Assembly: GCA_029266035.1 (NCBI GenBank) | Contig: JAJUFH010000028.1 | Coordinates: 1 to 37,425, forward strand | Direction: 5' to 3' | Length of the DNA stretch: 37,425 bases | Source: Sinomicrobium sp. | GTDB lineage: Bacteria > Bacteroidota > Bacteroidia > Flavobacteriales > Flavobacteriaceae | Shown here: positions 8,054 to 16,644 of the stretch, in pieces | Position numbering within the stretch: the stretch's first letter is position 1 | How the letters are laid out: every line of letters begins with the position of its first letter | Notes under the pieces: model-generated | Seen by the model: only the letters and a program-made list of their open reading frames with translations | The model's database searches: none | Told to the model about the DNA's origin: nothing | Position numbers and translations under genes: made by a program

Positions 8054-8839
8054 TTACCCTGCAGTAAAATATCCTTTCATAATTCCGCGTTGTGAGTCAC
8101 GGATAAATTGGAGGATTTCATCTCTTTCAGGAGTAGCTTCCATCTCGGCTTCTATAATTTCGATAGCCTGGGTATTGTTGTAATTTTTCTGGTACAGTAT
8201 TCTGTATATATTCTGTATTTCTCTGATCTTTTCAGTAGAAAAACCTCTTCTTCTCAGGCCGACAGAATTGATGCCGACATAAGACAGCGGTTCTCTAGCG
8301 CCTTTTACATAAGGAGGAACATCTTTGCGCACCAACGATCCTCCGGTTACAAAGGCGTGATTTCCGATGGAACAAAACTGATGCACTGCTGTCATTCCCG
8401 CCAAAACAACATAGTCTCCTACGGTGATATGCCCAGCCAGGGTACTGTTGTTCGAAAAGATACAGTTATTGCCCACTATACAATCGTGAGCGATATGGCT
8501 GTATGCCATGATGAGACAGTTTTGTCCGATAACGGTCTTCATACGGTCTGAGGTGCCTCGATTGATAGTCACACATTCCCGAATGGTGGTATTGTCTCCT
8601 ATCTCGGCAATCGTTTCTTCTCCCTGAAATTTGAGATCCTGTGGTGTGGCCGAAATGACAGCACCCGGGAAAATATTACAGTTTTTACCTATACGGGCTC
8701 CTTCCATAATGGTGACGTTAGATCCTATCCAGGTTCCTTCTCCTATAACCACATTGTTGTGAATTGTGGTAAAGGGTTCTATCACCACGTTTTTGGCTAT
8801 TTTGGCTCCGGGGTGAACGTATGCTAAGGGTTGATTCAT
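8054..8839 (-). CDS. lpxA: UDP-N-acetylglucosamine O-acyltransferase LpxA
   Basis: A 261-residue cytoplasmic enzyme that transfers a 3-hydroxyacyl chain from ACP to UDP-GlcNAc, the first step of lipid A synthesis. Hexapeptide repeats cover about residues 8-190. The catalytic histidine is His118 in MAYSHIAHDC. The C-terminal helical domain begins near NSVGLRRRGFS. The length and motifs are standard. It follows lpxC-fabZ after 37 bases and precedes efp, so expression is probably tied to the rest of the lipid A genes. Confidence 0.96.
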   Translation of the reverse strand: MNQPLAYVHPGAKIAKNVVIEPFTTIHNNVVIGEGTWIGSNVTIMEGARIGKNCNIFPGAVISATPQDLKFQGEETIAEIGDNTTIRECVTINRGTSDRMKTVIGQNCLIMAYSHIAHDCIVGNNCIFSNNSTLAGHITVGDYVVLAGMTAVHQFCSIGNHAFVTGGSLVRKDVPPYVKGAREPLSYVGINSVGLRRRGFSTEKIREIQNIYRILYQKNYNNTQAIEIIEAEMEATPERDEILQFIRDSQRGIMKGYFTAG

Positions 8840-8876
8840 CTGTTTCGATTAATAGTTTAGGAAGGTTTAAGTATTC

Positions 8877-10286
8877 CTAATCATTTTTTACTTTTACTAT
8901 CTGTGCCATCATTTCCGCTTCTGTGGCGAGTTTGCCATTGGCATAAGCATAACCCTGCATATGGCATATTCCCCTGCGTATAGGTGAGACCAGTTCGAGT
9001 TTAAATACGAGAGTGTCTCCCGGCCGTACTTGTTGCTTGAACTTTACATTGTCTATCTTCATAAAAAAGGTGAGGTAATTTTCCGGATCGGGAACAGTGC
9101 TCAGCACCAGTATTCCTCCGGCCTGTGCCATAGCCTCAACCTGCAGTACTCCGGGCATAACTGGTGCTCCGGGGAAGTGACCGACAAAAAAGGGTTCGTT
9201 CATGGTCACATTTTTTACTCCTACCACATGGCTTTCGGAGAGCTCTAGTATTTTATCTACCAACAGAAAAGGAGGTCTGTGAGGTAGTTTTTTCATAATG
9301 TCTACAACGTCCATCAGTGGCGCCTGATTGAGATCGTATTTTGGCACCTTGTTTCGCTTTTCAATCTTGATGATCTTAGACAGTTTTTTGGCGAATTGAG
9401 TGTTTACAAAATGCCCGGGTTTGTTGGCGATCACCTTTCCGCGGATGCGGGTACCCACCAATGCTAAATCTCCAATCACATCTAGCAACTTGTGTCTGGC
9501 TGCCTCATTGGGGTAGTGCAAGGTTAAATTGTCGAGAATACCGTTTGGTTTTACGGAAATAGACTCTTTGTTGAAAGCTACTTTCAGCCTTTCCATAGTG
9601 TCTTGTGAGAGCTCCTTGTCTACATATACGATGGCGTTGTTTAAATCGCCCCCCTTGATGAGTCCGTGCTCTAGTAAGGTTTCTATTTCGTGGAGGAAGC
9701 TGAAAGTTCTCGCATTCGATATTTCTTTCCCAAATTGGGATAGTTGTTTGAGTGTGGCGTTTTGAGTACCCAATACCTTGGTGCCAAAATCGACCATAGT
9801 AGTCACCTGATATTCATCGGCGGGGATTACTGTGATTTCACTTCCGGTTTCTTCGTCCATATACGAAATCACATCCTTTACGATATATTCTTCTCGCTCT
9901 GCTTCTTGTTCTACGATACCTGCACTTTGGAGCGCTTCGACAAAAAACTTGGAAGACCCGTCCATAATAGGAGGTTCGGGCGCATTGAGTTCTATCAGAA
10001 CATTGTCAATTTCCAGACCTACTAATGCGGCCAACACATGTTCGGAAGTGTGTATTTTTACACCTTTTTTTTCGAGATTGGTCCCTCTTTGCGTATTGAC
10101 TACATAATTGGCGTCTGCTTCAATTACAGGACAGCCCTCGAGGTCGATTCGCCTAAAGGCATAACCGTGATTTTCGGAGGCAGGTTTAAAAGTCATAGTA
10201 ACTTCGAGCCCCGTGTGAAGACCTACACCCTGGAGCGTTACTTCTTTTGCAATGGTGCGTTGCTTTGCAACTCTTACATCACTCAT
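8877..10286 (-). CDS. lpxC-fabZ: Bifunctional LpxC-FabZ (deacetylase / hydroxyacyl-ACP dehydratase)
   Basis: A 469-residue fusion. Residues 1 to about 305 are LpxC, the zinc deacetylase committing step of lipid A synthesis. Its metal ligands are His83 ([10 protein letters not shown]), His265 and Asp269 (HKLLDVIGD), and the general acid is His292 (PGHF). Residues about 318-469 are FabZ, the hot-dog dehydratase of fatty acid elongation, with [11 protein letters not shown], catalytic His370 in [11 protein letters not shown] and Glu384 in VEAMAQAG. The fusion is typical of Bacteroidota and Chlorobi. It joins two enzymes that compete for the 3-hydroxyacyl-ACP pool. Its start overlaps the lpxD stop by 8 bases, indicating coupled translation. 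Confidence 0.96.
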   Translation of the reverse strand: MSDVRVAKQRTIAKEVTLQGVGLHTGLEVTMTFKPASENHGYAFRRIDLEGCPVIEADANYVVNTQRGTNLEKKGVKIHTSEHVLAALVGLEIDNVLIELNAPEPPIMDGSSKFFVEALQSAGIVEQEAEREEYIVKDVISYMDEETGSEITVIPADEYQVTTMVDFGTKVLGTQNATLKQLSQFGKEISNARTFSFLHEIETLLEHGLIKGGDLNNAIVYVDKELSQDTMERLKVAFNKESISVKPNGILDNLTLHYPNEAARHKLLDVIGDLALVGTRIRGKVIANKPGHFVNTQFAKKLSKIIKIEKRNKVPKYDLNQAPLMDVVDIMKKLPHRPPFLLVDKILELSESHVVGVKNVTMNEPFFVGHFPGAPVMPGVLQVEAMAQAGGILVLSTVPDPENYLTFFMKIDNVKFKQQVRPGDTLVFKLELVSPIRRGICHMQGYAYANGKLATEAEMMAQIVKVKND

Positions 10287-11307
10287 TATCGTTTCGTTTT
10301 TTATCGAATTGATGAATAGTTTGTACTAATTTTGGAAGGTTCCTGAAGTGGACGTACGATTTGTTGTAGTCTCCGAGGTTGAAGGCTGGCGATCCCTGCA
10401 AGGTTTCGTCGTCTTGTACGTTTCGGGTTATTCCGGATTGTGCTTGTATTCTCACTCGGTTTCCTATACTGAGGTGGCCAACAATACCTACCTGACCTCC
10501 TATTATGCAGTTACGTCCTATTTTCGTAGATCCGGCAATTCCGGTTTGTGCGGCGATTACGGTGTTTTCGCCTATTTCTACATTGTGGGCTATCTGAATC
10601 TGATTGTCCAGTTTTACCCCTTTTCTTATAAGGGTAGATCCCAGTGTTGCTCGGTCTATGGTTGTTCCGGCTCCGATATCGACATAGTCCTCGAGTATGA
10701 CATTACCGGTTTGAGGTACCTTAGAATATATGCCGTTGTCGTCGGGAACAAAACCAAAACCGTCAGCTCCGATAACCACACCACTGTGAATGATACAGTT
10801 ATTTCCGACTACCGTTTCCGAATAGATACGGGCTCCGGCAAATACGATGACATTGTCGCCTAGGCTTACATTGTCGCCGATATAGGCATTGGGATATATC
10901 TTGCAATTGTTTCCTATGCGTACATTTTCACCGATATACGAAAAAGCACCTCGGTAGATGTTTTCGCCGTGTGAGGCGGTCTCCGAGATATAGGAAGGCT
11001 GTTCTATTCCTGTCTTGTTTAACTTTACCTGATTGTAGTATTCCAACAGTTTGGAGAATGACTTATAGGCATTTTCTACCTTGATAAGCGTGGTAGACAG
11101 TTCCGATTCAGCCTCAAAGTCTCTGTTTACAATAGTAATGGAGGCTTTTGTGGTATATATGTAGGATGTGTACTTTGGATTGGCCAGAAAAGTGAGGTCG
11201 CCTTCTAGACCTTCTTCTATCTTGGCCAATTTTGACACCTCAACATCGGGATCACCTATAACATCTCCTTCTAATATACCTGCTATTTGACTTGCTGTAA
11301 ATTTCAT
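10279..11307 (-). CDS. lpxD: UDP-3-O-acylglucosamine N-acyltransferase LpxD
   Basis: A 342-residue enzyme that adds the second 3-hydroxyacyl chain during lipid A synthesis. It has the N-terminal uridine-binding domain ([12 protein letters not shown]), hexapeptide repeats (about 105-310), the acyl-pocket motif GADGFGF (180-186) and catalytic His241 in QIAHNVEIG. This copy, rather than the paralogue at 6489-7427, carries the complete LpxD signature. It is the first gene of the lipid A run. A strong promoter lies so close to the ATG that the transcript is probably leaderless. Confidence 0.95.
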   Translation of the reverse strand: MKFTASQIAGILEGDVIGDPDVEVSKLAKIEEGLEGDLTFLANPKYTSYIYTTKASITIVNRDFEAESELSTTLIKVENAYKSFSKLLEYYNQVKLNKTGIEQPSYISETASHGENIYRGAFSYIGENVRIGNNCKIYPNAYIGDNVSLGDNVIVFAGARIYSETVVGNNCIIHSGVVIGADGFGFVPDDNGIYSKVPQTGNVILEDYVDIGAGTTIDRATLGSTLIRKGVKLDNQIQIAHNVEIGENTVIAAQTGIAGSTKIGRNCIIGGQVGIVGHLSIGNRVRIQAQSGITRNVQDDETLQGSPAFNLGDYNKSYVHFRNLPKLVQTIHQFDKKRNDNE

Positions 11308-11312
11308 CCCTG

Positions 11313-11340
11313 CAAAAGTATAAAAAAAGTAAATATCAAA
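11313..11340 (-). promoter_or_regulatory. Promoter for lpxD, probably leaderless
   Basis: The minus strand shows TTTG (11340-11337), a 16-base spacer and TACTTTTG (11320-11313), matching the Bacteroidota consensus. Only five bases separate the -7 element from the lpxD ATG at 11307, so transcription should begin at or next to the start codon. Confidence 0.6.
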
Positions 11341-11431
11341 TTAGCGGGCTGTTTAGTTAATCGGGAAAACCTTAAAATACACTGATTTTAACCGATAAAT
11401 AAGTGTTGCTATTGCTTTAAATTGTGTTTTC

Positions 11432-12688
11432 TCAATGACTTTTTCGGGTATTGGCAATATTGTTTTTTTGTTTGGGATAACAGACGTAATACTTGGTTAC
11501 TGACTTAGACAATGCCTTGATGTTGAGAAGGTCTGATGCTTTTTCTACATCGGAAACCTTACCTTGTTTGGTAAGTATTCTGATGTTTTCGTGATTTGTG
11601 CTGTAAGCGAGATTCTTCACCTGTCCGCTAAAGACGAAATACTCGGCCGTTTGGTCGGAAACGTCAAACTCATCTCTGAAATTTCGGATGTATTTTTTGA
11701 GTTTCTCGTCAGAGATTGGTTTTTTTCGGAATTTTATGCGGAGCAGATCTCTGTTCAACAACATACTGCACAGACGTGAGAGTACAAAATCTTCGTGAAA
11801 CTGCCATTCTTTCATGGCAGAGATAATATCGTTGTCGTCAAGTCTTGCAAATATATCGAGAATCTCCGGTGAAAAATTGTCCAAATCTACCTTGTGTTGG
11901 AGAAAATACTCCAAGGCGGTACTCGATTTCAACGACACGCCTTCCGAGACCAGTTCTTTAGCTCTTTTCAAAACCCTAATCAGCAGTTGTTCTGCTGCGA
12001 TTCCGGTTTTGTGCAGATAGGCCTGCCAATACATCAGTCTTCTGGCAACCAGAAATTTTTCTACAGAGTATATCCCTTTTTCTTCTATGACCAACTCATT
12101 GTTTACTACGTTCAACATAGAGATCAGTCGTTCCGAATTGATATTTCCCTCTGCCACTCCGGTATAAAAACTGTCGCGTTTCAAATAGTCGGTGCGATCG
12201 ATATCGAGCTGACTGGAAATGAGTTGATGCAGAAACTTTCGAGGATGCTGTCCGCGAAAAATTTTGATAGCCAGTGTTAAACGTCCGTTAAAATTGCGGT
12301 TGAGCTCTTCCATAAAGAGCAGTGAAATCTGCTCGTGACTCACATTTTCCACTATGCTGTGTTCCATAGCGTGCGAAAACGGACCGTGACCTATATCGTG
12401 CAACAATATAGCGATGAGCAGAGCTTCTTCTTCTTCTTTTGAGATTTCAATCTTCTTAAAGCGCAGGCTTTGTACGGCTTTTTGCATCAGGTGCATACAG
12501 CCCAGTGCATGGTGAAACCTAGTGTGGTGTGCGCCGGGATATACGAGGTATGAAAGTCCCATTTGGGATATTCTTCTCAGACGCTGAAAATACCTGTGTT
12601 CAATAAGATCGAAAACAAGAGCGTTGGGAATGGTAATAAATCCGTAAATTGGGTCGTTAAATATCTTGAGCTTGTTGGTGTGTTGCAT
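11432..12688 (-). CDS. HD-domain phosphohydrolase
   Basis: About 418 residues from the ATG at 12688. A longer in-frame start at 12871 would run into the divergent porX gene and adds unconvincing sequence, so I prefer MQHTNKLKIFNDPIYGF. Metal ligands are visible in HTRFHHALG (about 58-66) and the paired HD motif LHDIGHGPFSH. This matches the dNTPase-like HD family, whose members include dNTP triphosphohydrolases, but the substrate is unknown here. It is transcribed divergently from porX across about 80 bases, and a TATATTTG element at 12758-12765 may be its -7 site. No second catalytic domain is visible. Confidence 0.85.
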   Translation of the reverse strand: MQHTNKLKIFNDPIYGFITIPNALVFDLIEHRYFQRLRRISQMGLSYLVYPGAHHTRFHHALGCMHLMQKAVQSLRFKKIEISKEEEEALLIAILLHDIGHGPFSHAMEHSIVENVSHEQISLLFMEELNRNFNGRLTLAIKIFRGQHPRKFLHQLISSQLDIDRTDYLKRDSFYTGVAEGNINSERLISMLNVVNNELVIEEKGIYSVEKFLVARRLMYWQAYLHKTGIAAEQLLIRVLKRAKELVSEGVSLKSSTALEYFLQHKVDLDNFSPEILDIFARLDDNDIISAMKEWQFHEDFVLSRLCSMLLNRDLLRIKFRKKPISDEKLKKYIRNFRDEFDVSDQTAEYFVFSGQVKNLAYSTNHENIRILTKQGKVSDVEKASDLLNIKALSKSVTKYYVCYPKQKNNIANTRKSH

Positions 12689-12757
12689 ATACAAGTTTTG
12701 AGGTAGTCTTGTCAAGTAAAAGACTGCCTGATGTTTGACATAAATGCTATAAAAATA

Positions 12758-12765
12758 CAAATATA
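12758..12765 (-). promoter_or_regulatory. Candidate -7 element for the HD phosphohydrolase gene
   Basis: Minus-strand TATATTTG lies about 70 bases before the preferred start at 12688, and its right edge is only five bases from the porX ATG. It supports the shorter protein start. No clear -33 element is visible. Confidence 0.4.
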
Positions 12766-12769
12766 CGTG

Positions 12770-14317
12770 ATGAGTAAGATAAAAATACTGTGGGTAGATG
12801 ATGAAATTGACTTGTTGAAACCTCATATACTCTTTTTGGAGAGCAAGAATTACAGTGTATCCACCTGCCAAAGTGGGGCAGATGCCATAGAGGATATAGA
12901 TGGGAATAATTACGATATTATTTTTCTAGACGAAAATATGCCGGGACTTTCGGGTTTAGAAACGCTTATGGAGATCAAGGCCAAGCGTCCTAGCATACCT
13001 ATAGTCATGATAACCAAGAGCGAAGAGGAGTACCTGATGGAGGAGGCTATAGGTTCTAAAATAGCTGATTACCTTATAAAGCCGGTCAACCCCAACCAGA
13101 TATTACTATCGCTCAAAAAGAACTTAGACAATTCTCGACTGGTCTCTGAGAAGACGACGGCCAATTACCAGCAGGAGTTCAGAAAGATAGCTATGGATAT
13201 GAGCATGGCCAATACCTATGAAGATTGGGTGGAACTGTACAGGAGACTGCTATTCTGGGAGATGGCACTGGAGGATATAGAAGACATAGGGATGGTAGAG
13301 ATTCTCGAATCCCAGAAAACGGAGGCCAATAGTCAGTTTGGGAAATTTGTCGAAAAAAATTATCCTGGATGGTTTTCGGGAGAAGAAAGCCCTGTGATGT
13401 CTCATACGCTGTTTCGGGAGTTAGTGTTACCTGAACTCCAGGGAGATAGTCCGACACTGATGGTGGTGATAGACAATCTGAGATACGATCAATGGCTGGC
13501 TATTTCCGATACTGTAAACCTGTACTATAAAAAGAAGAGTGAGTTGCCGTATTGCAGTATTCTGCCCACCGCGACGCAGTATGCCCGAAATGCTATTTTT
13601 TCTGGTTTAATGCCTGCGGAAATGGAAAAATTGTATCCAAAATTGTGGAAAAATGATACCGATGAAGGGGGGAAGAACTTGTTTGAAGCAGATTTTCTTC
13701 AGGAACAGATACGAAGGTTGGGATTGAATATCAAGTGGGAATATCACAAGATATCCAGTTTGAAGGCAGGAAAGCACTTGGCACAAAATTTTAAGTCTCA
13801 GAAGGAAAACGATCTCACTGTGATTGTGTATAATTTTGTCGACATCCTCTCGCATGCGAAAACCGAGATGGAGGTCATTAAAGAGCTAGCATCCAACAAT
13901 AAGGCCTATCGCTCGCTTACTAAGAGCTGGTTTAGGAATTCTCCGCTGTTGGAGATTGTGCAGCAGTCTCAACAACTCGGATTCAAACTCATAATCACTA
14001 CCGATCACGGTACGATCAATGTAAAGAATCCGTCTAAGGTAATCGGGGATAAGGAAACCAGTTTGAACCTTAGATACAAGACAGGGAGAAGCTTGTCTTA
14101 CGACAGTAAAGATGTTTTTGCAGCAAAACACCCGGGAGATATTCATCTTCCTTCGATAAATATGAGCAGTTCCTTTATCTTTGCCAAAGACGACCTTTTC
14201 TTTGCGTACCCCAACAATTACAATCACTATGTGGGATACTACAGAAACACCTATCAGCACGGAGGAGTGTCGCTCGAAGAGATGATAGTGCCTTTTGTGG
14301 TGCTGGAACCGAGATAG
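12770..14317 (+). CDS. porX: Type IX secretion response regulator PorX (REC-PglZ)
   Basis: A 515-residue protein starting at MSKIKILWVDDE; an upstream in-frame ATG at 12731 lies in the divergent promoter region and adds no receiver sequence. Residues 1-120 are a CheY-like receiver with acidic WVDDE, phospho-acceptor Asp54 in FLDENMPG and a C-terminal LIKP lysine. The C-terminal part (from about 210) is a PglZ domain of the alkaline phosphatase superfamily: VVIDNLRYDQW, PTATQYARNAIFSG, TTDHGTINV and a late QHGGVSLEEMIVP. PorX with histidine kinase PorY controls type IX secretion genes in Porphyromonas and related bacteria. No porY or sigP is in the window. Confidence 0.93.
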   Translation: MSKIKILWVDDEIDLLKPHILFLESKNYSVSTCQSGADAIEDIDGNNYDIIFLDENMPGLSGLETLMEIKAKRPSIPIVMITKSEEEYLMEEAIGSKIADYLIKPVNPNQILLSLKKNLDNSRLVSEKTTANYQQEFRKIAMDMSMANTYEDWVELYRRLLFWEMALEDIEDIGMVEILESQKTEANSQFGKFVEKNYPGWFSGEESPVMSHTLFRELVLPELQGDSPTLMVVIDNLRYDQWLAISDTVNLYYKKKSELPYCSILPTATQYARNAIFSGLMPAEMEKLYPKLWKNDTDEGGKNLFEADFLQEQIRRLGLNIKWEYHKISSLKAGKHLAQNFKSQKENDLTVIVYNFVDILSHAKTEMEVIKELASNNKAYRSLTKSWFRNSPLLEIVQQSQQLGFKLIITTDHGTINVKNPSKVIGDKETSLNLRYKTGRSLSYDSKDVFAAKHPGDIHLPSINMSSSFIFAKDDLFFAYPNNYNHYVGYYRNTYQHGGVSLEEMIVPFVVLEPR

Positions 14318-14357
14318 TAAAGCGTTTGAGTTTGTCTCGAATTTTAAATTTGTTTAC

Positions 14358-14765
14358 GTGAAAAAAATCGTTTATTCGTTGCAAGACATCGATGCTGTAG
14401 CCTCTGGGATATTAGATGAAATACAGGGGAAAACGCTGTTGTTTCGCGGAGATATGGGAGCGGGAAAAACCACTTTTATCAAAGCTTTGGCGCTCTGTCT
14501 CGGAGTGGAAGATATGACGGGCAGTCCTACATTCGGACTGGTTAACGAATATCGGGGCAGAGGTGGTGAAAGGGTGTATCACTTCGATTTTTACCGGATA
14601 GAAGACGAGACTGAAGCTTTGGATATGGGAGTGGAGGAGTATCTCTATTCGGGAGATTGGCTCTTTGTAGAATGGCCCGAAAAAATAGAGGGGCTGCTTC
14701 CCGAAGATGCGGTAAATATTTATATAGAACAGCTGGAAGACGGTCAAAGGGCTATATCTTTTTGA
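14358..14765 (+). CDS. tsaE: tRNA threonylcarbamoyladenosine ATPase TsaE
   Basis: About 135 residues from a GTG at 14358; the ATG at 14295 would overlap the porX end by 23 bases and adds non-homologous residues. TsaE is the P-loop ATPase that, with TsaB and TsaD, makes t6A37 in ANN-decoding tRNAs. The Walker A motif is GDMGAGKTTF, followed by GSPTFGLVNEY and the HFDFYRI and FVEWPEKI segments diagnostic of the family. It lies between porX and cysM, probably on one transcript. Confidence 0.92.
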   Translation: MKKIVYSLQDIDAVASGILDEIQGKTLLFRGDMGAGKTTFIKALALCLGVEDMTGSPTFGLVNEYRGRGGERVYHFDFYRIEDETEALDMGVEEYLYSGDWLFVEWPEKIEGLLPEDAVNIYIEQLEDGQRAISF

Positions 14766-14806
14766 TCGACAAGCTAATTAAAAAGAGATAGATAATATTA
14801 TGACTC

Positions 14807-15694
14807 ATGTATAAAACATTACTTGAAAATATAGGGAATACCCCTTTGGTGGAGACTACACAATTGATATCTGGTAAAGCGGTGAGATTGTTGCTCAAAA
14901 TGGAAGGGAATAATCCCGGAGGGAGTGTCAAGGATCGCGCTGCCTACAATATGATAAACAGTGCGCTGGAACGGGGAGATATAAAAAAGGATTCCAAACT
15001 TATAGAAGCGACTAGTGGGAATACCGGAATAGCGCTGGCGATGATAGCCGGTTTATTTCACTTAGATATCGAACTCGTGATGCCCGAAAATTCTACAGAA
15101 GAAAGGGTGCAAACGATGAGGGCTTATGGGGCAAAAGTAACGCTTACTCCCGCAGATAGGGGGATTGAAGGCTCTCGTGATTATGCAGAGAAAAAGGTAA
15201 AAGAACAGGGGTATGTGTCGCTCAACCAGTTTGAAAACGACGACAACTGGATGGCGCATTACAAAACTACCGGTCCGGAGATTTGGAAGGATACCGAGGG
15301 AGAGATTACGCATTTTGTGTCGGCTATGGGGACTACAGGGACTATCATGGGGACTTCCGCTTACTTAAAAGAACAGAACCCTGAGGTTAGCGTGGTAGGA
15401 GTTCAGCCTACCGACAATTCGAGTATACCCGGAATACGAAAGTGGCCGGAAGCTTATTTGCCAAAAATCTTTAATCCCAAAAGAGTAGATAAAATTATAG
15501 AGGTGAGCGAAGAGGAAGCGAGAGAAATGACGCGAAGACTTGCTCGTGAAGAAGGGATATTTGCCGGCATGAGCAGTGGTGGGGCAGTATGTGCCGCATT
15601 AAAATTGGCCGAAACACTTACAGAGGGAGTTATCGTAGTTATTGTATGTGACCGGGGTGATAGGTATTTGTCGTCCGGACTTTTTGGGGAGTAG
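14807..15694 (+). CDS. cysM: Cysteine synthase B (O-acetylserine sulfhydrylase)
   Basis: A 295-residue PLP enzyme that makes cysteine from O-acetylserine and sulfide or thiosulfate. The Schiff-base lysine is Lys42 in GGSVKDRAA, the substrate loop is EATSGNTGIA, and the phosphate-binding glycine loop is SAMGTTGTIMG. The compact length and short C-terminus favour CysM over CysK. The start MYKTLLENIGNTPL fits the family well. It lies 41 bases after tsaE, and its end faces the RNase P RNA gene. Confidence 0.9.
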   Translation: MYKTLLENIGNTPLVETTQLISGKAVRLLLKMEGNNPGGSVKDRAAYNMINSALERGDIKKDSKLIEATSGNTGIALAMIAGLFHLDIELVMPENSTEERVQTMRAYGAKVTLTPADRGIEGSRDYAEKKVKEQGYVSLNQFENDDNWMAHYKTTGPEIWKDTEGEITHFVSAMGTTGTIMGTSAYLKEQNPEVSVVGVQPTDNSSIPGIRKWPEAYLPKIFNPKRVDKIIEVSEEEAREMTRRLAREEGIFAGMSSGGAVCAALKLAETLTEGVIVVIVCDRGDRYLSSGLFGE

Positions 15695-15712
15695 TTTATT
15701 GTTTGTGGTTGA

Positions 15713-16023
15713 AAAAATGCAGGCCTGTAAGCCGGATTCTGTCGAGTCTTATCATTTATCTGGGATATCGGTTGCCCGATAGCTCTAACCGCCTACCCTC
15801 CGACACTCGCCCTGAGGCGATTTGGACGCGCAACCCTCAGATGTCGGTTTACATGGCGTTGCACCGCGTAGAGTTTACCTGATTTCACTACAGCCTTACC
15901 TGTACATACTTTCTGTTGCACTTGTCCTTCCCCGAAAAATCGGGGCGACGGGTGTTACCCGCTACGCTGCGCTTTGGTGTCCGGACTTTCCTCTCCCTTT
16001 TGGGAGCGATAAGACGGCCTGCG
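15713..16023 (-). ncRNA. rnpB: RNase P RNA (bacterial type A)
   Basis: The minus strand carries the conserved elements of the ribozyme that trims tRNA 5' leaders. They include GAGGAAAGTCCGGAC near the 5' end, an AGGGTGC-like central core, and ACAGAATCCGGCTTACAGGC near the 3' end. The terminal P1 helix pairs GCAGGCC (16022-16016) with GGCCTGC (15725-15719) and is followed by a run of T, giving both ends. A TACCTTTG -7 element is immediately upstream. The size, about 305 bases, is slightly small for type A but within range. An open frame across it (15822-16397, plus) is spurious. Confidence 0.95.
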
Positions 16024-16026
16024 AGG

Positions 16027-16034
16027 CAAAGGTA
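16027..16034 (-). promoter_or_regulatory. -7 promoter element of rnpB
   Basis: Minus-strand TACCTTTG, a full TAnnTTTG match, ends four bases before the P1 helix, placing transcription initiation at the expected RNA 5' end. The -33 region is T-rich but has no clear TTG. Confidence 0.6.
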
Positions 16035-16061
16035 CGAAGCCGGGAGAAAAGAAAAAGGCTT

Positions 16062-16580
16062 TTATTTCATGAAATCTCTTACTTCTTTTCTGACGTACTG
16101 CAAGGCGGTGGCGGAAGGAGAGGTTTTTTCCATCATTTCGTTGAGCAAAACCTCGCGGAGTTTTTCTGGAGAATCCGGGCTGGAGGTCATACTCGCCTTT
16201 CTCACAAGTTGAATAGTGCTGTTTTTTGCCGTTTTTATAAGGTTCCAACACTGATCACTCATATAGATTTGCTGTGTGAGATTGTGGTCGTACTCTTCTT
16301 CTATACTCTTGATGATAAGGGCCTCGTAGTCTTCGGTGCTCATATTGGGCGAAGGAACTACCCGCAACAACAGCTTGACCGGGTCTGTGCGTTCTAAGAA
16401 AAGAGTCATGCGTTCATAGGCCTGTAGCCTGATGGGGAAAGTGTGTTTCTGCGCTTCTCGCTGAAGCAGAAATTGTCGCTTTAACTGTTCGTTTTTTACA
16501 AACTGCCTGAAGAAATAATAAGCGACAAGGCCGGTAATTACTGCCGGGAGCAGGTAAAATAAAATATCGGTTAACTGCAT
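16062..16580 (-). CDS. Conserved flavobacterial small membrane protein, function unknown
   Basis: A 172-residue protein with one N-terminal membrane helix (about 7-25, ILFYLLPAVITGLVAYYFF). A mostly helical cytoplasmic part follows, with LQAYERMTLFLERTDP at about 53-68 and a LTQQIYMSDQCWNLIKTAKN stretch further on. I recognise the pattern as widespread in Flavobacteriia but cannot assign a function. Its start is 64 bases from the stop of the 5'-nucleotidase-domain gene on the same strand, so the two may be co-transcribed. The 3' end lies about 30 bases from the rnpB promoter. Confidence 0.7.
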   Translation of the reverse strand: MQLTDILFYLLPAVITGLVAYYFFRQFVKNEQLKRQFLLQREAQKHTFPIRLQAYERMTLFLERTDPVKLLLRVVPSPNMSTEDYEALIIKSIEEEYDHNLTQQIYMSDQCWNLIKTAKNSTIQLVRKASMTSSPDSPEKLREVLLNEMMEKTSPSATALQYVRKEVRDFMK

Positions 16581-16644
16581 CGCAATACTGTTTTGTCGGG
16601 ATTTTTACCTCCTCTCGGGGCTATCCCGTATTTGCTAATTGGTG

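Noticed and set aside
11360-11400. Hairpin TTAAAAT/ATTTTAA after the HD gene
   Set aside because: Seven A/T pairs with no clear T-tract; chance occurrence is likely in this AT-rich gap.
12731-12769. Upstream ATG for porX
   Set aside because: The extra 13 residues precede the normal receiver-domain start MSKIKILWVDDE and lie within the divergent promoter region.
12689-12871. N-terminal extension of the HD phosphohydrolase
   Set aside because: It would cover the divergent promoter and the start of porX, and its residues look like translated intergenic AT-rich DNA.
15822-16397. Open frame of 191 codons on the plus strand
   Set aside because: It runs through the RNase P RNA and antisense to the small membrane protein; its product has no recognisable pattern.
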